In this document: positions 24,925 through 35,156 of the stretch, one piece after another
How positions within the stretch are numbered: the first letter of the stretch is position 1
Layout: each line of letters begins with the position of its first letter
Source: an uncultured Pelagibacteraceae bacterium
GTDB taxonomy: Bacteria > Pseudomonadota > Alphaproteobacteria > Pelagibacterales > Pelagibacteraceae
Direction: 5' to 3'
Assembly: GCA_902614055.1 (NCBI GenBank)
Contig: CACMJX010000007.1
Location: forward strand, 1 to 35,976
Length of the DNA: 35,976 nucleotides
Position numbers and translations under genes: made by a program
Notes under the pieces: model-generated
What the model saw: only the letters and a program-made list of their open reading frames with translations
What the model was told of the DNA's origin: nothing
The model's database searches: none

Positions 24925-27801
24925 ATGCTTAAAAAGATAGTTATTAAGGGTGCAAAAGAGCACAATTTAAAGAATATTACACTAGAGATTCCAAAAGAAA
25001 AATTTGTAGTCATCACTGGCCTATCAGGATCTGGAAAATCATCTTTAGCTTTCGATACTGTATATGCTGAAGGACAGAGACGTTATGTTGAAAGCTTATC
25101 AGCTTATGCAAGACAGTTTCTGGATAAGATGAAAAAACCAAATGTTGATTTAATTGAAGGATTAAGTCCAGCAATCTCAATTGAACAAAAAAATACATCA
25201 AAAAATCCAAGATCTACAGTTGCAACTGTTACAGAAATTTATGATTACATGAGGGTTCTTTATGCAAGAGCCGGCATCCCTTATTCACCATTCACAGGGC
25301 TGCCAATAACTTCTCAAACTATAAGTCAAATTGTAGATAAAATTAAAACACTACCAAAAAAATCAACAATTTTTTTATATGCACCAGTTGTTAGAGGAAG
25401 AAAAGGAGAATATAGAAAAGATATTCTTGGCTATAAGAAAAGAGGATTTAGAAAAATTAAAGTTGATAATAAACTTTATGATATAGATGAAGTCCCAGAG
25501 TTAAATAAAAAATTAAAACACGATATAGCAGTTCTCGTTGATAGAATTGTTTTAAACGCTTCATTAGGCAATAGATTGGCTGAAAGTGTTGAAACTGCTG
25601 TTAATCTAGCAAATGGACTAATGTTTGTAGAATATGAAGATGAAACGCTACCAAAAAAATTTAGAAAAACTGAAAATTTAATCTTTTCAACTAAGTTTGC
25701 TTGTCCTGAAAGTGGTTTTACAATTGAAGAAATAGAACCGAGACTTTTTTCTTTTAATAGTCCATATGGTGCATGTGAAGAGTGCGAAGGTATAGGTGTT
25801 AAATTAAATGTAGATCCAAAATTAGTTGTGCCAGATGAAAAGAAAACTATTGCAGATGGAGCTATAGAGCCTTGGTCAAAATCATCCTCTCTATATTATG
25901 CTCAAACTTTAGCTTCTATAGCAAAACATTATGGTTTTTCATTAAATGATAGATGGTCAAGACTTTCAAAAAAAATTAAAGATGTAATATTATTCGGATC
26001 TGATGAGGAAGAAATCAAATTTTCATATGATGATGGATATGAAAAATATTCTCATAAAAAAACATTCGAAGGAGTGGTAAATAATTTAGAGAGAAGATTT
26101 TTAGAAACTGATAGTGATTGGAAAAGAGAGGAAATATCTCAGTACCAATCAGATACAAAATGCGAGAGATGTAACGGTCACAGATTAAAAGACGAAGCAC
26201 TTTGTGTTAAAATTAATGACCTTAATATAAGTGAAGTAACTGAAAAATCTATATTTGATGCAAAAGAATGGTTTAAATCACTCGAGACAAAATTAGACAA
26301 GCGTCAACTTAAAATTGCTCAGCACATTTTAAAAGAAATTAATGAAAGATTAAATTTTTTACTTAATGTTGGTCTTGACTATTTAACTTTATCAAGAGAG
26401 TCTGGAACTTTATCAGGTGGTGAAGCACAAAGAATAAGACTTGCTTCGCAGATAGGTTCAGGTTTAACTGGAGTATTGTATGTGCTTGATGAACCTTCCA
26501 TTGGTTTGCATCAAAAAGATAATGTTAAATTAATAAACGCATTAAAAAGACTTAGAGACTTAGGAAATACAGTCATAGTTGTAGAACATGACACTGAAAC
26601 AATGGAGAATGCTGATCACATTATCGATCTTGGCCCCGAGGCTGGAAATAAAGGAGGCGAAGTAATTGCGCAAGGATCTTATAAAGATATATTAAATAAT
26701 AACGATAGTATTACAGGAAGATACTTATCAAACAAAAGCTATATACCAATACCAAGAACTAGAAGATTAGCAAAAAATGGAAGATTTTTAGAAATTAATG
26801 GAGCAAGTGGAAATAATTTAAATAACGTAAATCTTAAAATTCCACTTGGAAGTTTTACCTGCGTAACGGGTGTTTCAGGAAGTGGTAAATCAACATTAAT
26901 ACTTCAAACTCTTTACAATGCTTTAAACCTTACCCTAAATAATAATAAATCGAGAAAAATTCCAAAACCATTTAGAGGATTTAAAGGTATTGAATTAGTT
27001 GATAAAATTATTGATATAGATCAATCCCCTATTGGTAGAACTCCTAGATCTAATCCGGCGACTTATACTGGTGCATTTGGTCCGATAAGAGACTGGTTTA
27101 CTAATTTACCAGAGTCAAAAAGTAGAGGTTACAAACCTGGAAGATTTTCATTTAATGTTAAAGGGGGAAGATGCGAAGCATGTGAGGGTGATGGAGTAAT
27201 AACATATGAAATGCATTTTTTACCTGATGTTTATATAACATGTGATGAATGCAAAGGAACTAGATATAATAGAGAAACATTAGAAATTAAATTTAAAGAC
27301 AAAAGTATTGCAGATGTTTTGGATATGACTGTTGATGAGGGGTGCGAATATTTTGAAAATATTTCTAATATAAAAACAAAATTGCTTACACTTAAAAAAG
27401 TTGGTTTAGGATATATAAAAATTGGTCAACAAGCCACTACTCTATCAGGTGGTGAAGCTCAAAGAATTAAACTAGCAAAAGAATTATCCAAAAGATCAAC
27501 TGGAAGAACAATATATATATTGGACGAACCCACAACAGGACTGCATCAACACGATATTAAAAAATTATTAGAAATTTTACATACTTTTGTTGCAACTGGA
27601 AATACTGTCGTTGTTATTGAGCATAATTTAGATGTTATAAAAACTGCTGATTATATAGTTGATATGGGTCCAGATGGTGGTGTAAAGGGAGGAAATATCA
27701 TAGCTGAAGGTAAACCTGAGGAAATTATTAATGTAAAAGATAGTTATACAGGAAAATTTTTGAAACCAATGTTGGACAATAAGTTCAAAAAAACTGCTTA
27801 A
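24925..27801 (+). CDS. uvrA: Excinuclease ABC subunit A
   Basis: Damage-recognition ATPase of nucleotide excision repair. 958 residues with two ABC modules: Walker [10 protein letters not shown] (32-40) and GVSGSGKST (about 650), signatures [12 protein letters not shown] and [12 protein letters not shown], Walker [12 protein letters not shown] and [11 protein letters not shown]. Zinc modules: CERCNG, and the C-terminal CEACEGDG...[10 protein letters not shown] finger is intact. In the first finger the second ligand is Ser (C260-P-E-S263, then C284/C287), a change I believe occurs in other alphaproteobacteria. An AAGAAAA lies before the ATG. Apparently followed by the PuuD-like gene on the same strand. 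Confidence 0.98.
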   Translation: MLKKIVIKGAKEHNLKNITLEIPKEKFVVITGLSGSGKSSLAFDTVYAEGQRRYVESLSAYARQFLDKMKKPNVDLIEGLSPAISIEQKNTSKNPRSTVATVTEIYDYMRVLYARAGIPYSPFTGLPITSQTISQIVDKIKTLPKKSTIFLYAPVVRGRKGEYRKDILGYKKRGFRKIKVDNKLYDIDEVPELNKKLKHDIAVLVDRIVLNASLGNRLAESVETAVNLANGLMFVEYEDETLPKKFRKTENLIFSTKFACPESGFTIEEIEPRLFSFNSPYGACEECEGIGVKLNVDPKLVVPDEKKTIADGAIEPWSKSSSLYYAQTLASIAKHYGFSLNDRWSRLSKKIKDVILFGSDEEEIKFSYDDGYEKYSHKKTFEGVVNNLERRFLETDSDWKREEISQYQSDTKCERCNGHRLKDEALCVKINDLNISEVTEKSIFDAKEWFKSLETKLDKRQLKIAQHILKEINERLNFLLNVGLDYLTLSRESGTLSGGEAQRIRLASQIGSGLTGVLYVLDEPSIGLHQKDNVKLINALKRLRDLGNTVIVVEHDTETMENADHIIDLGPEAGNKGGEVIAQGSYKDILNNNDSITGRYLSNKSYIPIPRTRRLAKNGRFLEINGASGNNLNNVNLKIPLGSFTCVTGVSGSGKSTLILQTLYNALNLTLNNNKSRKIPKPFRGFKGIELVDKIIDIDQSPIGRTPRSNPATYTGAFGPIRDWFTNLPESKSRGYKPGRFSFNVKGGRCEACEGDGVITYEMHFLPDVYITCDECKGTRYNRETLEIKFKDKSIADVLDMTVDEGCEYFENISNIKTKLLTLKKVGLGYIKIGQQATTLSGGEAQRIKLAKELSKRSTGRTIYILDEPTTGLHQHDIKKLLEILHTFVATGNTVVVIEHNLDVIKTADYIVDMGPDGGVKGGNIIAEGKPEEIINVKDSYTGKFLKPMLDNKFKKTA

Positions 27802-27835
27802 ATTTTTATTAAAAATGTTATAAATTACAAATATT

Positions 27836-28438
27836 ATGACTTCGATTCTTCAATCATTATCTAAAACAGTTCATATCTCTTTAGCATTATCCATTTTACT
27901 ATTTTTAGGTTTATACTTTGGAAATGGTGGTTTTGATATTGACGTAGTTTTTTGGAGTTGGTTATTTAGATATATACATGTCATTGTTGCAATTATGTGG
28001 ATTGGTTTACTTTGGTATTTTAATTTTGTTCAGATACCAAACATGGCTAAAATACCTGACGAACAAAAACCAGCGATTGGAAAAGTTATAGCTCCAGCAG
28101 CTCTCTTTTGGTTTAGATGGGCAGCTTTAGTAACAGTCATATCAGGACTAATCTTGGCTTATTTTAACGGTTATGTTCATCAAGCTATGACATTAGGAAT
28201 TGGATCAGGTGGTGGTAAAGCTACTGCCATAGGAATTGGCATGTGGTTAGGAATAATAATGGCATTTAATGTTTGGTTTGTAATATGGCCAAATCAAAAA
28301 AAAGCTTTAGGTATTATTGAGGTTGAAGCTGATGTAAAAGCTAAATCAGCAAAAACAGCGATGTTATTTTCAAGAACAAATACTCTTCTATCTTTGCCAA
28401 TGCTTCTGACGATGGTAATAGCTCAAAACCTATATTAA
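27836..28438 (+). CDS. PuuD-type (Urate_ox_N) membrane protein without cytochrome domain
   Basis: A 200-residue integral membrane protein resembling the N-terminal membrane domain of the urate hydroxylase PuuD. The signature is FWSWLFRYIHVIVAIMWIGL (39-58) with H48, followed by LWYFNFVQIP; later APAALFWFRWAALVTVISGL and MAFNVWFVIWPNQKKALG fit the family. About five hydrophobic helices are visible. PuuD adds a C-terminal c-type haem (CxxCH); this protein stops before that and contains no CxxCH, so urate oxidation should not be assumed. It lies 34 bases after uvrA and overlaps secF convergently by four bases. Confidence 0.75.
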   Translation: MTSILQSLSKTVHISLALSILLFLGLYFGNGGFDIDVVFWSWLFRYIHVIVAIMWIGLLWYFNFVQIPNMAKIPDEQKPAIGKVIAPAALFWFRWAALVTVISGLILAYFNGYVHQAMTLGIGSGGGKATAIGIGMWLGIIMAFNVWFVIWPNQKKALGIIEVEADVKAKSAKTAMLFSRTNTLLSLPMLLTMVIAQNLY

Positions 28439-29328
28439 TCTTTTTCTTCTTTAACTATTGTTCTCTGGCTGACATTCAGTGCAACTAAAATAGGATTTGC
28501 GATATATATTGAAGAGTAAGTTCCAAAAATAACTCCTAATATCATTGCTAAAGAAAAGCCTTTTAGTATTTCACCGCCAAATAAGTATATTGAAAAAAGA
28601 GCCAACAATGTAGTTACAGATGTAATTATTGTTCTAGATAAAGTTTCATTAATTGAAATATTAGTTAAGTCAAAAATTTTAATATCAGAATACTTTCTTA
28701 AATTTTCTCTAACCCTATCGAATATAACAACTGTGTCATTCATTGAATAACCAACAATAGTTAAAACAGCTGCTACAATAGAAAGGTTTATTTCAAGTGA
28801 AAAAATAGAAAATATACCTAAAGTAATTATAACATCGTGAAATATAGCTAAAATAGCTCCTAAGCTAAACTGCCATTCAAATCTTATCCAAATATACAAT
28901 AACATCGCCGCAAGCGATAAACTTATAGCAATAATTCCTGATTTTAAGAGTTCTGAGCTTACTTTAGGACCTACATTTTCTACTCTTCTAAAGTCGACAT
29001 CGCCAATAGAGCTTGATAATTTATTTTGAATATTTTTAATAAATTCAGGATCATTTGAATTTTGCTTTTCAAACTTAACAATAAAGTCTGTTTCATTGCC
29101 AAATTTTTTGACAGATACATCACCTAAATTCATTTGATTAAAGCTATCTCTAATAAGACTAATATTATTAGTTTTATCTGTAGTTCTTAATTCAATTAAA
29201 GTACCACCTTTGAAATCAACACCATAATTTAAACCTTTAAAAATTAAAAATACTAATGAAATCACTATTAGGATAAGTGATAATATATTAAATTTTCTAT
29301 AGAACTTATTAAAAGAAATATTACTCAT
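28435..29328 (-). CDS. secF: Protein translocase subunit SecF
   Basis: Works with SecD to drive the later, proton-motive-force-dependent steps of Sec export. 297 residues, six helices. Motifs: YGVDFKGGTLIELR after the first helix, VGPKVSSELLKSGIIA, and GYSMNDTVVIFDRVREN in helix 4-5. Its ATG directly follows the secD stop (TAA then ATG, no spacer). It is the last gene of this minus-strand run. Confidence 0.97.
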   Translation of the reverse strand: MSNISFNKFYRKFNILSLILIVISLVFLIFKGLNYGVDFKGGTLIELRTTDKTNNISLIRDSFNQMNLGDVSVKKFGNETDFIVKFEKQNSNDPEFIKNIQNKLSSSIGDVDFRRVENVGPKVSSELLKSGIIAISLSLAAMLLYIWIRFEWQFSLGAILAIFHDVIITLGIFSIFSLEINLSIVAAVLTIVGYSMNDTVVIFDRVRENLRKYSDIKIFDLTNISINETLSRTIITSVTTLLALFSIYLFGGEILKGFSLAMILGVIFGTYSSIYIANPILVALNVSQRTIVKEEKD

Positions 29329-30882
29329 TTAAAGTAGTTGCTCCTTATCTTTATTTTTGACTACATACAAAGAAGTTAACAATCTTGCTATGAAATAAAC
29401 TGAAAATAAAGTGGTCAAAATTCCAACACCTAAAGTTACTGAAAAACCTTTTACAGGTCCCGATCCCATAAAAAACAAAATGAATGCTGCAATTAAAGTT
29501 GTAATGTTTGCATCTAAAATAGTTGTTCTTGATTTTGTATATCCAGCATCAAAAGCTATTATTGGATTTTTTTCATTTTTAGTCTCTTCTTTTATACGTT
29601 CAAAAATCAAAACATTTGCATCAACAGCCATACCAACTGTTAAAATAATACCTGCAATTCCAGGCAAGGTTAATGTTGCTTCGAACAAAGTTAGAATACC
29701 AATTAGCAAAAAGAGATTTGAAACAAGAGCTAAATTAGCAATTAATCCAAATGCTCTATACTTATAAATCATAAATAAGATCACTAGCAAGAAACCTATA
29801 AATAAAGATAAAATACCAGCGTCTATTGAGTCTTGACCTAAATCTGGTCCAACTGTTCTTTCTTCAATTATATTTAAAGGTGCAGGCAGAGCTCCAGATC
29901 TAAGTAGCAATGCAAGATCTGTTGCAGATTGAAAGGTAAAGTCACCCGAAATTTGTCCAGAACCACCAATTATAGGTTCTCTAACTGAAGGAGCACTAAT
30001 TATTTTACCATCTAAAACTATTGCTAATTGTTTACCAACGCCAGTGCTCGTTGCTTTACCAAATTTTTTGGCACCTACTCTATCTAAACTAAACGAAACT
30101 ACTGTTTCGTTTGTTTGAGAATTCATAGTTGGCTTTGCATCAACTAGATTATCACCACTTAAAATTATTCTTTTACTTACAATTGCGTCTCTGGAACCAT
30201 CTTCAAAAGATAGTTTTTCTGTTCCAAAAGACTCTTCATTATTTTGTGAAATAAATTGGAATGTGAGGTTTGCAGTTTTTCCAAGTAAAGATTTAATTCT
30301 ATTTGGATCATCTAAACCAGGTAATTCAACTAAAATTCTATCATTCCCTCTTTTTAGAATATTAGGTTCATTTGTTCCAACTTCATCAACTCTTCTTCTT
30401 ACAATTTCAATTGCCTGATCTAATGAAGAATTTTTTAATAAGACTAAACCATATCTAGAATAATTTAATGAGAAAAGATTTCCATCGTCTAAAACATCAA
30501 ATTCATGAGATTTATATGTTGGATAATAAGTATTAACATCACTTTCTTTATCATTTAAAATATTTCTTACATTTTCAATTTCATTATCTGTTGTTTCAAA
30601 TAAAATTGTATCACCTTTGAGTGAAAAATTTTTAAGAGTTATTTGCTTTTCCTTAAAATATCTCTTTAATTCAATTATTTTTGCCTGTAGTTTTTGAGTA
30701 ATAACTGGTCGATTATCTATTTCAAGAAGTAAGTAAGATCCACCTTGTAAGTCTAAACCTAAATTTATATTTTTTGAAAAAAATTTATCATCAAATTTAA
30801 CAAAATTTGAAAAAGCGAAATAGGAAAAAATAATTGTAAAAATAATTACTGAAATTATTCGTAATTTTGAAAAGTATAACAC
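29329..30882 (-). CDS. secD: Protein translocase subunit SecD
   Basis: Partner of SecF with a large periplasmic P1 domain. 517 residues (E. coli SecD has 615), a common shorter form. Seen: N-terminal helix, NLGLDLQGGSYLLLEID, the repeated RRRVDEVGTNEPNILKRG, LLLRSGALPAPLNI, and the transmembrane motif VGMAVDANVLIFERIKEE. It follows yajC by 12 bases. Confidence 0.97.
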   Translation of the reverse strand: MLYFSKLRIISVIIFTIIFSYFAFSNFVKFDDKFFSKNINLGLDLQGGSYLLLEIDNRPVITQKLQAKIIELKRYFKEKQITLKNFSLKGDTILFETTDNEIENVRNILNDKESDVNTYYPTYKSHEFDVLDDGNLFSLNYSRYGLVLLKNSSLDQAIEIVRRRVDEVGTNEPNILKRGNDRILVELPGLDDPNRIKSLLGKTANLTFQFISQNNEESFGTEKLSFEDGSRDAIVSKRIILSGDNLVDAKPTMNSQTNETVVSFSLDRVGAKKFGKATSTGVGKQLAIVLDGKIISAPSVREPIIGGSGQISGDFTFQSATDLALLLRSGALPAPLNIIEERTVGPDLGQDSIDAGILSLFIGFLLVILFMIYKYRAFGLIANLALVSNLFLLIGILTLFEATLTLPGIAGIILTVGMAVDANVLIFERIKEETKNEKNPIIAFDAGYTKSRTTILDANITTLIAAFILFFMGSGPVKGFSVTLGVGILTTLFSVYFIARLLTSLYVVKNKDKEQLL

Positions 30883-30894
30883 TTTTTTATGATG

Positions 30895-31179
30895 TTATTT
30901 TTTTGGTTCTGTAGAGCTTACTAAACCTTGAATTCCAGTTGCTCTGACAACTTCGACATTCACATTATCAGAAATTTTTACCTCAACTTTTTCGTTATCA
31001 ATTATTCTTTCAACGGTACCAACTATTCCTCCAGAGGTTATGACTTTGTCTCCTCTTTTAAGTGCTTCTACCATGGCTTTGTGATCTTTTACTTTTTTCT
31101 GTTGAGGTCTAATTAGAAAAAAATAGAAAATAACAAAAATTAAAACTAATGGTATAAATTGTCCAATTCCAGCATCCAT
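30895..31179 (-). CDS. yajC: Preprotein translocase accessory subunit YajC
   Basis: Small single-span membrane protein that joins SecDF. 94 residues: helix IPLVLIFVIFYFFLIRPQQK (9-28), then the conserved FLIRPQQKK, HKAMVEALKRGDKVITSGGI and VGTVERI. Upstream lies 55 bases to serS; many alphaproteobacteria have surE and pcm in that gap, absent here. Confidence 0.96.
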   Translation of the reverse strand: MDAGIGQFIPLVLIFVIFYFFLIRPQQKKVKDHKAMVEALKRGDKVITSGGIVGTVERIIDNEKVEVKISDNVNVEVVRATGIQGLVSSTEPKK

Positions 31180-31234
31180 AACGTATCCTATTAAGTTAAG
31201 GCTATTTATCCTATCTATTATTCAAACTCAACTC

Positions 31235-32494
31235 TTAATTGATAGAAATTTTATCTATATTTGGCATATATGGCTTAAGAACATCAGGTATCAAAATAGA
31301 TCCATCTTCGGTTTGATAGTTTTCCATAATAGCAATCATGGTTCTACCAACCGCTAATCCACTACCATTAAGTGTGCCAACAAATTCTTTTGAATTGTTT
31401 TGTCCTTTATATCTAGCTTTCATTCTCCTTGCTTGGAATGAACCACAAGATGAACAGCTTGAAATCTCTCTATACTTATTTTCAGATGGAAGCCAAACTT
31501 CAATGTCATAAGTTTTTTCTGCACTAAAACCCATATCACCAGTACATAAAACAATTTTTCTATAAGGAAGTTTTAACGCATCCAATATCATTGTAGCAGA
31601 GTTAGACATCCTCTCTAACTCCTCTGAACATTTATCATTTTCTACAATACTTACTAGTTCAACTTTATAAAATTGGTGCTGCCTGATCATACCTTTAGTA
31701 TCTTTACCGTAACTACCCGCCTCCTTTCTAAAACATGGTGTTGATGCAACTACTCTAATTGGTAATTCGTTCTTATCTAAAATTTGATTTTTTACAATAT
31801 TTGTCAAAATTACTTCGGCGGTTGGTATTAGAAACTTTCTTTCTTCACCTTCATCAAGTTTAATTTCAAATTGATCATTTTCAAATTTTGGCAGTTGTCC
31901 AGTGCCAAACATTGTTTCAGCAGTTGCGATTAATGGAGGCGATATTTCTGTATAACCATTTTTTTGAGTATGTGTATCAATCATATAATTTGATATTGCT
32001 CTTTCTAATTGCGCTAATTCTTTTTTAACAAATACAAATCTAGAACCAGTTGTTTTTGTTGCTAGGTCAAAATCAAGCATATTTAATTTATCTCCTAATT
32101 CATAATGAGATTTAGGCTTAAAATTAAAATCATTTATTTCACCCTTTTTCTCAATTTCTTTATTAGAATTTTCATCTTGTCCTATTGGAACATCGCTTAA
32201 TGGTATATTAGGTATAGAAGATAAAATATCAGTAATCTGGCTCTGTAATTTTATTTGATTTTTATTAATTTCTTCAATTTTTAAAGAAAGTTCTTTTGAT
32301 TTTTCGAATAAACTTTGGTCTTTCAATTTTGAAATAGACTTTTTTTCCATTTCAAATTTTTCTTTTTCTTGAATAAGTTTTCTATTTTCCCCATCTAAAC
32401 TTAATATGTTATCAAAACTTATATCAATGTTTCGATTTTTAAGTCTTTCCTTAAAGTTTTCGAAGTCATTTCTGATATCTTTAATATTGTGCAT
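31235..32494 (-). CDS. serS: Seryl-tRNA synthetase
   Basis: Class II synthetase charging tRNA-Ser. An N-terminal coiled-coil arm (about residues 25-100) binds the long variable arm of tRNA-Ser. Motif 2 is TPCFRKEAGSYGKDTKGMIR followed by QHQFYKVELV; motif 3 is LNGSGLAVGRTMIAIMENYQ. The ATG at 32494 (MHNIKDIRNDFENF) is chosen; an upstream TTG at 32518 only adds lysine-rich codons lying in tatC. It overlaps tatC by 14 bases. About 419 residues. Confidence 0.96.
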   Translation of the reverse strand: MHNIKDIRNDFENFKERLKNRNIDISFDNILSLDGENRKLIQEKEKFEMEKKSISKLKDQSLFEKSKELSLKIEEINKNQIKLQSQITDILSSIPNIPLSDVPIGQDENSNKEIEKKGEINDFNFKPKSHYELGDKLNMLDFDLATKTTGSRFVFVKKELAQLERAISNYMIDTHTQKNGYTEISPPLIATAETMFGTGQLPKFENDQFEIKLDEGEERKFLIPTAEVILTNIVKNQILDKNELPIRVVASTPCFRKEAGSYGKDTKGMIRQHQFYKVELVSIVENDKCSEELERMSNSATMILDALKLPYRKIVLCTGDMGFSAEKTYDIEVWLPSENKYREISSCSSCGSFQARRMKARYKGQNNSKEFVGTLNGSGLAVGRTMIAIMENYQTEDGSILIPDVLKPYMPNIDKISIN

Positions 32495-33251
32495 TTTTTT
32501 CTGCTGCTTTCTTTTCAATTATTCCTACTGATATTATTGATAATTCATATAAAATTAATAATGGTATACCCAAACCAATTTGAGTAATTGGATCTGGTGG
32601 AGTTAATATAGCTGCTGCAGCGAATATTATTACAACAACATATTTTCTTCTTTCTTTTAAAAATGTTGAATTCACTACCCCAATTCTAGCTAATAAACTT
32701 AATACTACTGGTAATTGAAAACTTAATCCAAATGCAAAAATAAGCTTCATTACCAATGATAAATACTCATTTACTTTAGCTTCTAATTGAATTGGCAAAT
32801 TTGTGACTGCACCTAAGCTCTCGAAGGATAAAAAAAACTTTATAGCTAAAGGCATTATTAGATAATAAACCAACATTCCTCCAAGCAAGAATAGAATTGG
32901 AGTTACCACTAAGTAAGGCATTATAGCTTTCTTTTCATGATTATAAAGACCAGGTGCTATAAATTTCCAAATTTGGATTAGTATAAATGGGCTTGTAATA
33001 AAAAAAGCAGCAAAAAAAGAAACCTTTAAGTATGTTAGAAATGTTTCTTGAAGAGCAGTAAATATTAATCTTCTATTTGTGTCGTCATCCTTTACTGCAT
33101 TCGCATATGGTTCAACTAAAAATCCATAAATGTACTCAGAAAAATAATAACAAATTACAAATAAAATAGCTAAAAATATAAATGAGTTTATTAATCTTTT
33201 TCTTAATTCAGTTAAATGACTTATGAAACTACCCTCTTTATCTTTACTCAT
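32481..33251 (-). CDS. tatC: Twin-arginine translocase subunit TatC
   Basis: Receptor for folded substrates carrying RR signal peptides; six membrane helices. It begins GSFISHLTELRKRLINSF, the conserved cytoplasmic start with the essential H-L-x-E-L-R, and has FITSPFILIQIWKFIAPGLY (F-x-x-P-x-x-x-x-Q-x-W-x-F-x-x-P-G-L), LSFQLPVVLSLLA, and AAILTPPDPITQ. 256 residues. It overlaps tatB by eight bases and serS by 14. The M48 lipoprotein at 18680 may be one of its substrates. Confidence 0.97.
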   Translation of the reverse strand: MSKDKEGSFISHLTELRKRLINSFIFLAILFVICYYFSEYIYGFLVEPYANAVKDDDTNRRLIFTALQETFLTYLKVSFFAAFFITSPFILIQIWKFIAPGLYNHEKKAIMPYLVVTPILFLLGGMLVYYLIMPLAIKFFLSFESLGAVTNLPIQLEAKVNEYLSLVMKLIFAFGLSFQLPVVLSLLARIGVVNSTFLKERRKYVVVIIFAAAAILTPPDPITQIGLGIPLLILYELSIISVGIIEKKAAEKNAQY

Positions 33252-33477
33252 CTTTTTTTCTCTCTTGATTTTCTGATTTAGGTTTATCGTCTAAATCTGT
33301 ATTTAAAGTTTCATTTGTTAAATCACTAACTTGTCCTTGAACATCGCGAACATATCTTTTTGCTGTACCGATCCATGAACCAATTTTTTTTAACATGTAA
33401 GGAAAATCTTTAGGACCTACTACAATAATTGCTATTGAGACTATGATTAGTATTTCTAGCCAGCCAATTGACGGCAT
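33244..33477 (-). CDS. tatB: Twin-arginine translocase subunit TatB
   Basis: A 77-residue protein with an N-terminal helix PSIGWLEILIIVSIAIIVVG (2-21) and the P-K-D-F-P hinge, then an amphipathic helix KKIGSWIGTAKRYVRDVQGQ and a charged tail. The G-W-x-E start and V-x-G-P-K-x-x-P pattern mark TatB rather than TatA. It lies three bases from tatA and overlaps tatC. Confidence 0.92.
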   Translation of the reverse strand: MPSIGWLEILIIVSIAIIVVGPKDFPYMLKKIGSWIGTAKRYVRDVQGQVSDLTNETLNTDLDDKPKSENQERKKDE

Positions 33478-33480
33478 TTG

Positions 33481-33678
33481 TTATTCTTTTTTATTAGAGT
33501 CTTGATTCTCTGAAATATTTTTAGTTTGGTCTTCATCAGTAACATCTGTAGCCATACCCTTTTTAAAACTTTTGATCCCTTTAGCAACATCACCCATCAG
33601 ACTAGAGATTTTTCCTCTGCCAAAAAGTAACACTACTAAAATTACTACAATTGCTATTTGCCAAAATCCTATACTCAT
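33481..33678 (-). CDS. tatA: Twin-arginine translocase subunit TatA
   Basis: Pore-forming Tat component, 65 residues. The pattern is helix [18 protein letters not shown] with the conserved Phe-Gly hinge, then amphipathic helix [20 protein letters not shown] and an acidic tail. It is preceded by 43 bases after the scpB stop, the largest gap in this cluster after serS-yajC, and may carry its own promoter. Confidence 0.95.
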   Translation of the reverse strand: MSIGFWQIAIVVILVVLLFGRGKISSLMGDVAKGIKSFKKGMATDVTDEDQTKNISENQDSNKKE

Positions 33679-33721
33679 AAATTATTTATAACCTTATTAT
33701 TGATTTATTAAAAGTGATTTT

Positions 33722-34411
33722 TTAGGTTTCGTCAGATTTGAGGGTACTGCTTAACATTTCATCAATATCAGAATAAATATTTTCCTTTTTATCGACTTGT
33801 TTTTCTTTAAAAAATTTGCCTGTTCCAAATATTGAAGAGTCTAAACTTGATGTATCAATTAATCCTGCTGAACCTAATTCATTCACGGTTGGTAAATCTG
33901 ACAATTTTTGCAGATTAAAATGGCTTAAAAATTCATCTGTGGTTCCATATTGTATTGGTTTGCCAGGAACATTTTTTCTACCTTCATGTTTAACCCAATT
34001 TAACTCCATTAGAATTTCTAAAGTATTAGTTCCAAAAGCTACACCTCTAATCTCTTCAATTTCAGACCTTGTAACCGGTTGATGATAGACAATAATAGCA
34101 AGAGTTTCGATTGCAGCTCTAGATAATTTTTTTTCAACAGTTTTTTGTTCTGACATTAAAGAAGATAAATTAACTGCAGTTCTAAATGACCATTTATTAG
34201 ATATGCAAATCAAATTAATACCTCTATTTGAGTAGAAATCTCTTAGTTTTTCCAGTGATTTTTGAATATCTGTTTGTTTTGATAATTTAGACTCTATTGT
34301 TTCAACTGAAAGAGGTTCAGCAGCAGCAAATACTATAGCTTCAATCTCTCTTTCTACATCAGTGAGTTTAGTTGGAAAACTTACAATATTATTTTTTTTA
34401 GTTTTGTTCAT
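33722..34411 (-). CDS. scpB: Segregation and condensation protein B
   Basis: Winged-helix partner of the SMC-ScpA condensin. Family motifs are EREIEAIVFAAAEPLSVETI, LSRAAIETLAIIVYHQPVTR (about 90-109), SEIEEIRGVAFGTNTLEILM, and PIQYGTTDEFLSHFNLQKLS with DLP. 229 residues, with a charged C-terminal tail. It overlaps scpA by one base (TAATG). The smc gene is not in this window. Confidence 0.96.
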   Translation of the reverse strand: MNKTKKNNIVSFPTKLTDVEREIEAIVFAAAEPLSVETIESKLSKQTDIQKSLEKLRDFYSNRGINLICISNKWSFRTAVNLSSLMSEQKTVEKKLSRAAIETLAIIVYHQPVTRSEIEEIRGVAFGTNTLEILMELNWVKHEGRKNVPGKPIQYGTTDEFLSHFNLQKLSDLPTVNELGSAGLIDTSSLDSSIFGTGKFFKEKQVDKKENIYSDIDEMLSSTLKSDET

Positions 34412-35145
34412 TAATTTTCCTTAACATAGATATCATCGAATAGTTCTTTTTGTTTTAAAGATATATTTCCTTCTTTTACCAATTCTAAAGAGCCAGCAAA
34501 AATTCCTGCTCTACCTGTTCTTTTTAAATTAGGAGACTTGTTAAATCCAGAAGGAACCAACTCAGACAAATTTTTCCAATCATTAAGCGTGCCAAAGAAC
34601 TCTTTTATTCTTTTAATAGCATCTTCAGTAGTAAAAACAGGAAGTTTAGGTATGTTCATAGTATGAAAATCTTTAGTCATGACTATCCCTGAATATGCTT
34701 TTAATAATTCAAATAATGTTAAAGAAACTTTTTTGTCGTATATCGACTTCATACCACTTTTAGAGCCACGCAAAAAAACATCTCTACCTAATCTTTTTCT
34801 ATCTAACATTTGAGACGATAATAATCTAATTAATTCTAATTTTTTTAATTGTAATTTAAGTTTCTCAGCAACTTCAAAAGCTTTAAACTCCTCCTCATCA
34901 GTTTCAGGAAGTAATAATTTTGATTTCAAATAAGTAAGCCAAGTTGCCATTAACAAATATTCAGAAGCTATTTCTAAATTTATATTTTCTTTTTCTGTTA
35001 AATATTGATGAAATTGATCAGCAAGTTTTGTAATAGAAATTTCTTCTAAATCAACTTTTTGCGATTTAGCAAGATCAAGCAATATTTCAAGGGAACCACT
35101 GAAATTATTTAAATTTACATTAAAGTCTAAAGAATCATCGGACAT
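34411..35145 (-). CDS. scpA: Segregation and condensation protein A
   Basis: Kleisin bridging SMC heads in chromosome condensation. It starts with LNNFSGSLEILLDLAKSQKV, continues with VDLEEISITKLADQFHQYL and EYLLMATWLTYLKSKLLLP (about 63-81), the N-terminal kleisin motifs, and ends with a winged-helix segment FAGSLELVKEGNISLKQ. 244 residues. Eleven bases after nagZ; order nagZ-scpA-scpB-tatABC is common in alphaproteobacteria. Confidence 0.96.
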   Translation of the reverse strand: MSDDSLDFNVNLNNFSGSLEILLDLAKSQKVDLEEISITKLADQFHQYLTEKENINLEIASEYLLMATWLTYLKSKLLLPETDEEEFKAFEVAEKLKLQLKKLELIRLLSSQMLDRKRLGRDVFLRGSKSGMKSIYDKKVSLTLFELLKAYSGIVMTKDFHTMNIPKLPVFTTEDAIKRIKEFFGTLNDWKNLSELVPSGFNKSPNLKRTGRAGIFAGSLELVKEGNISLKQKELFDDIYVKEN

Positions 35146-35156
35146 AGTAAATTACT

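Noticed and set aside
27802..27835. Terminator between uvrA and the PuuD-like gene
   Set aside because: A tiny A/T palindrome is present but there is no GC-containing stem followed by a T run.
32495..32518. TTG start eight codons upstream for serS
   Set aside because: The extension is lysine/glutamine-rich, lies inside tatC and is not part of the SerRS arm; ATG at 32494 fits.
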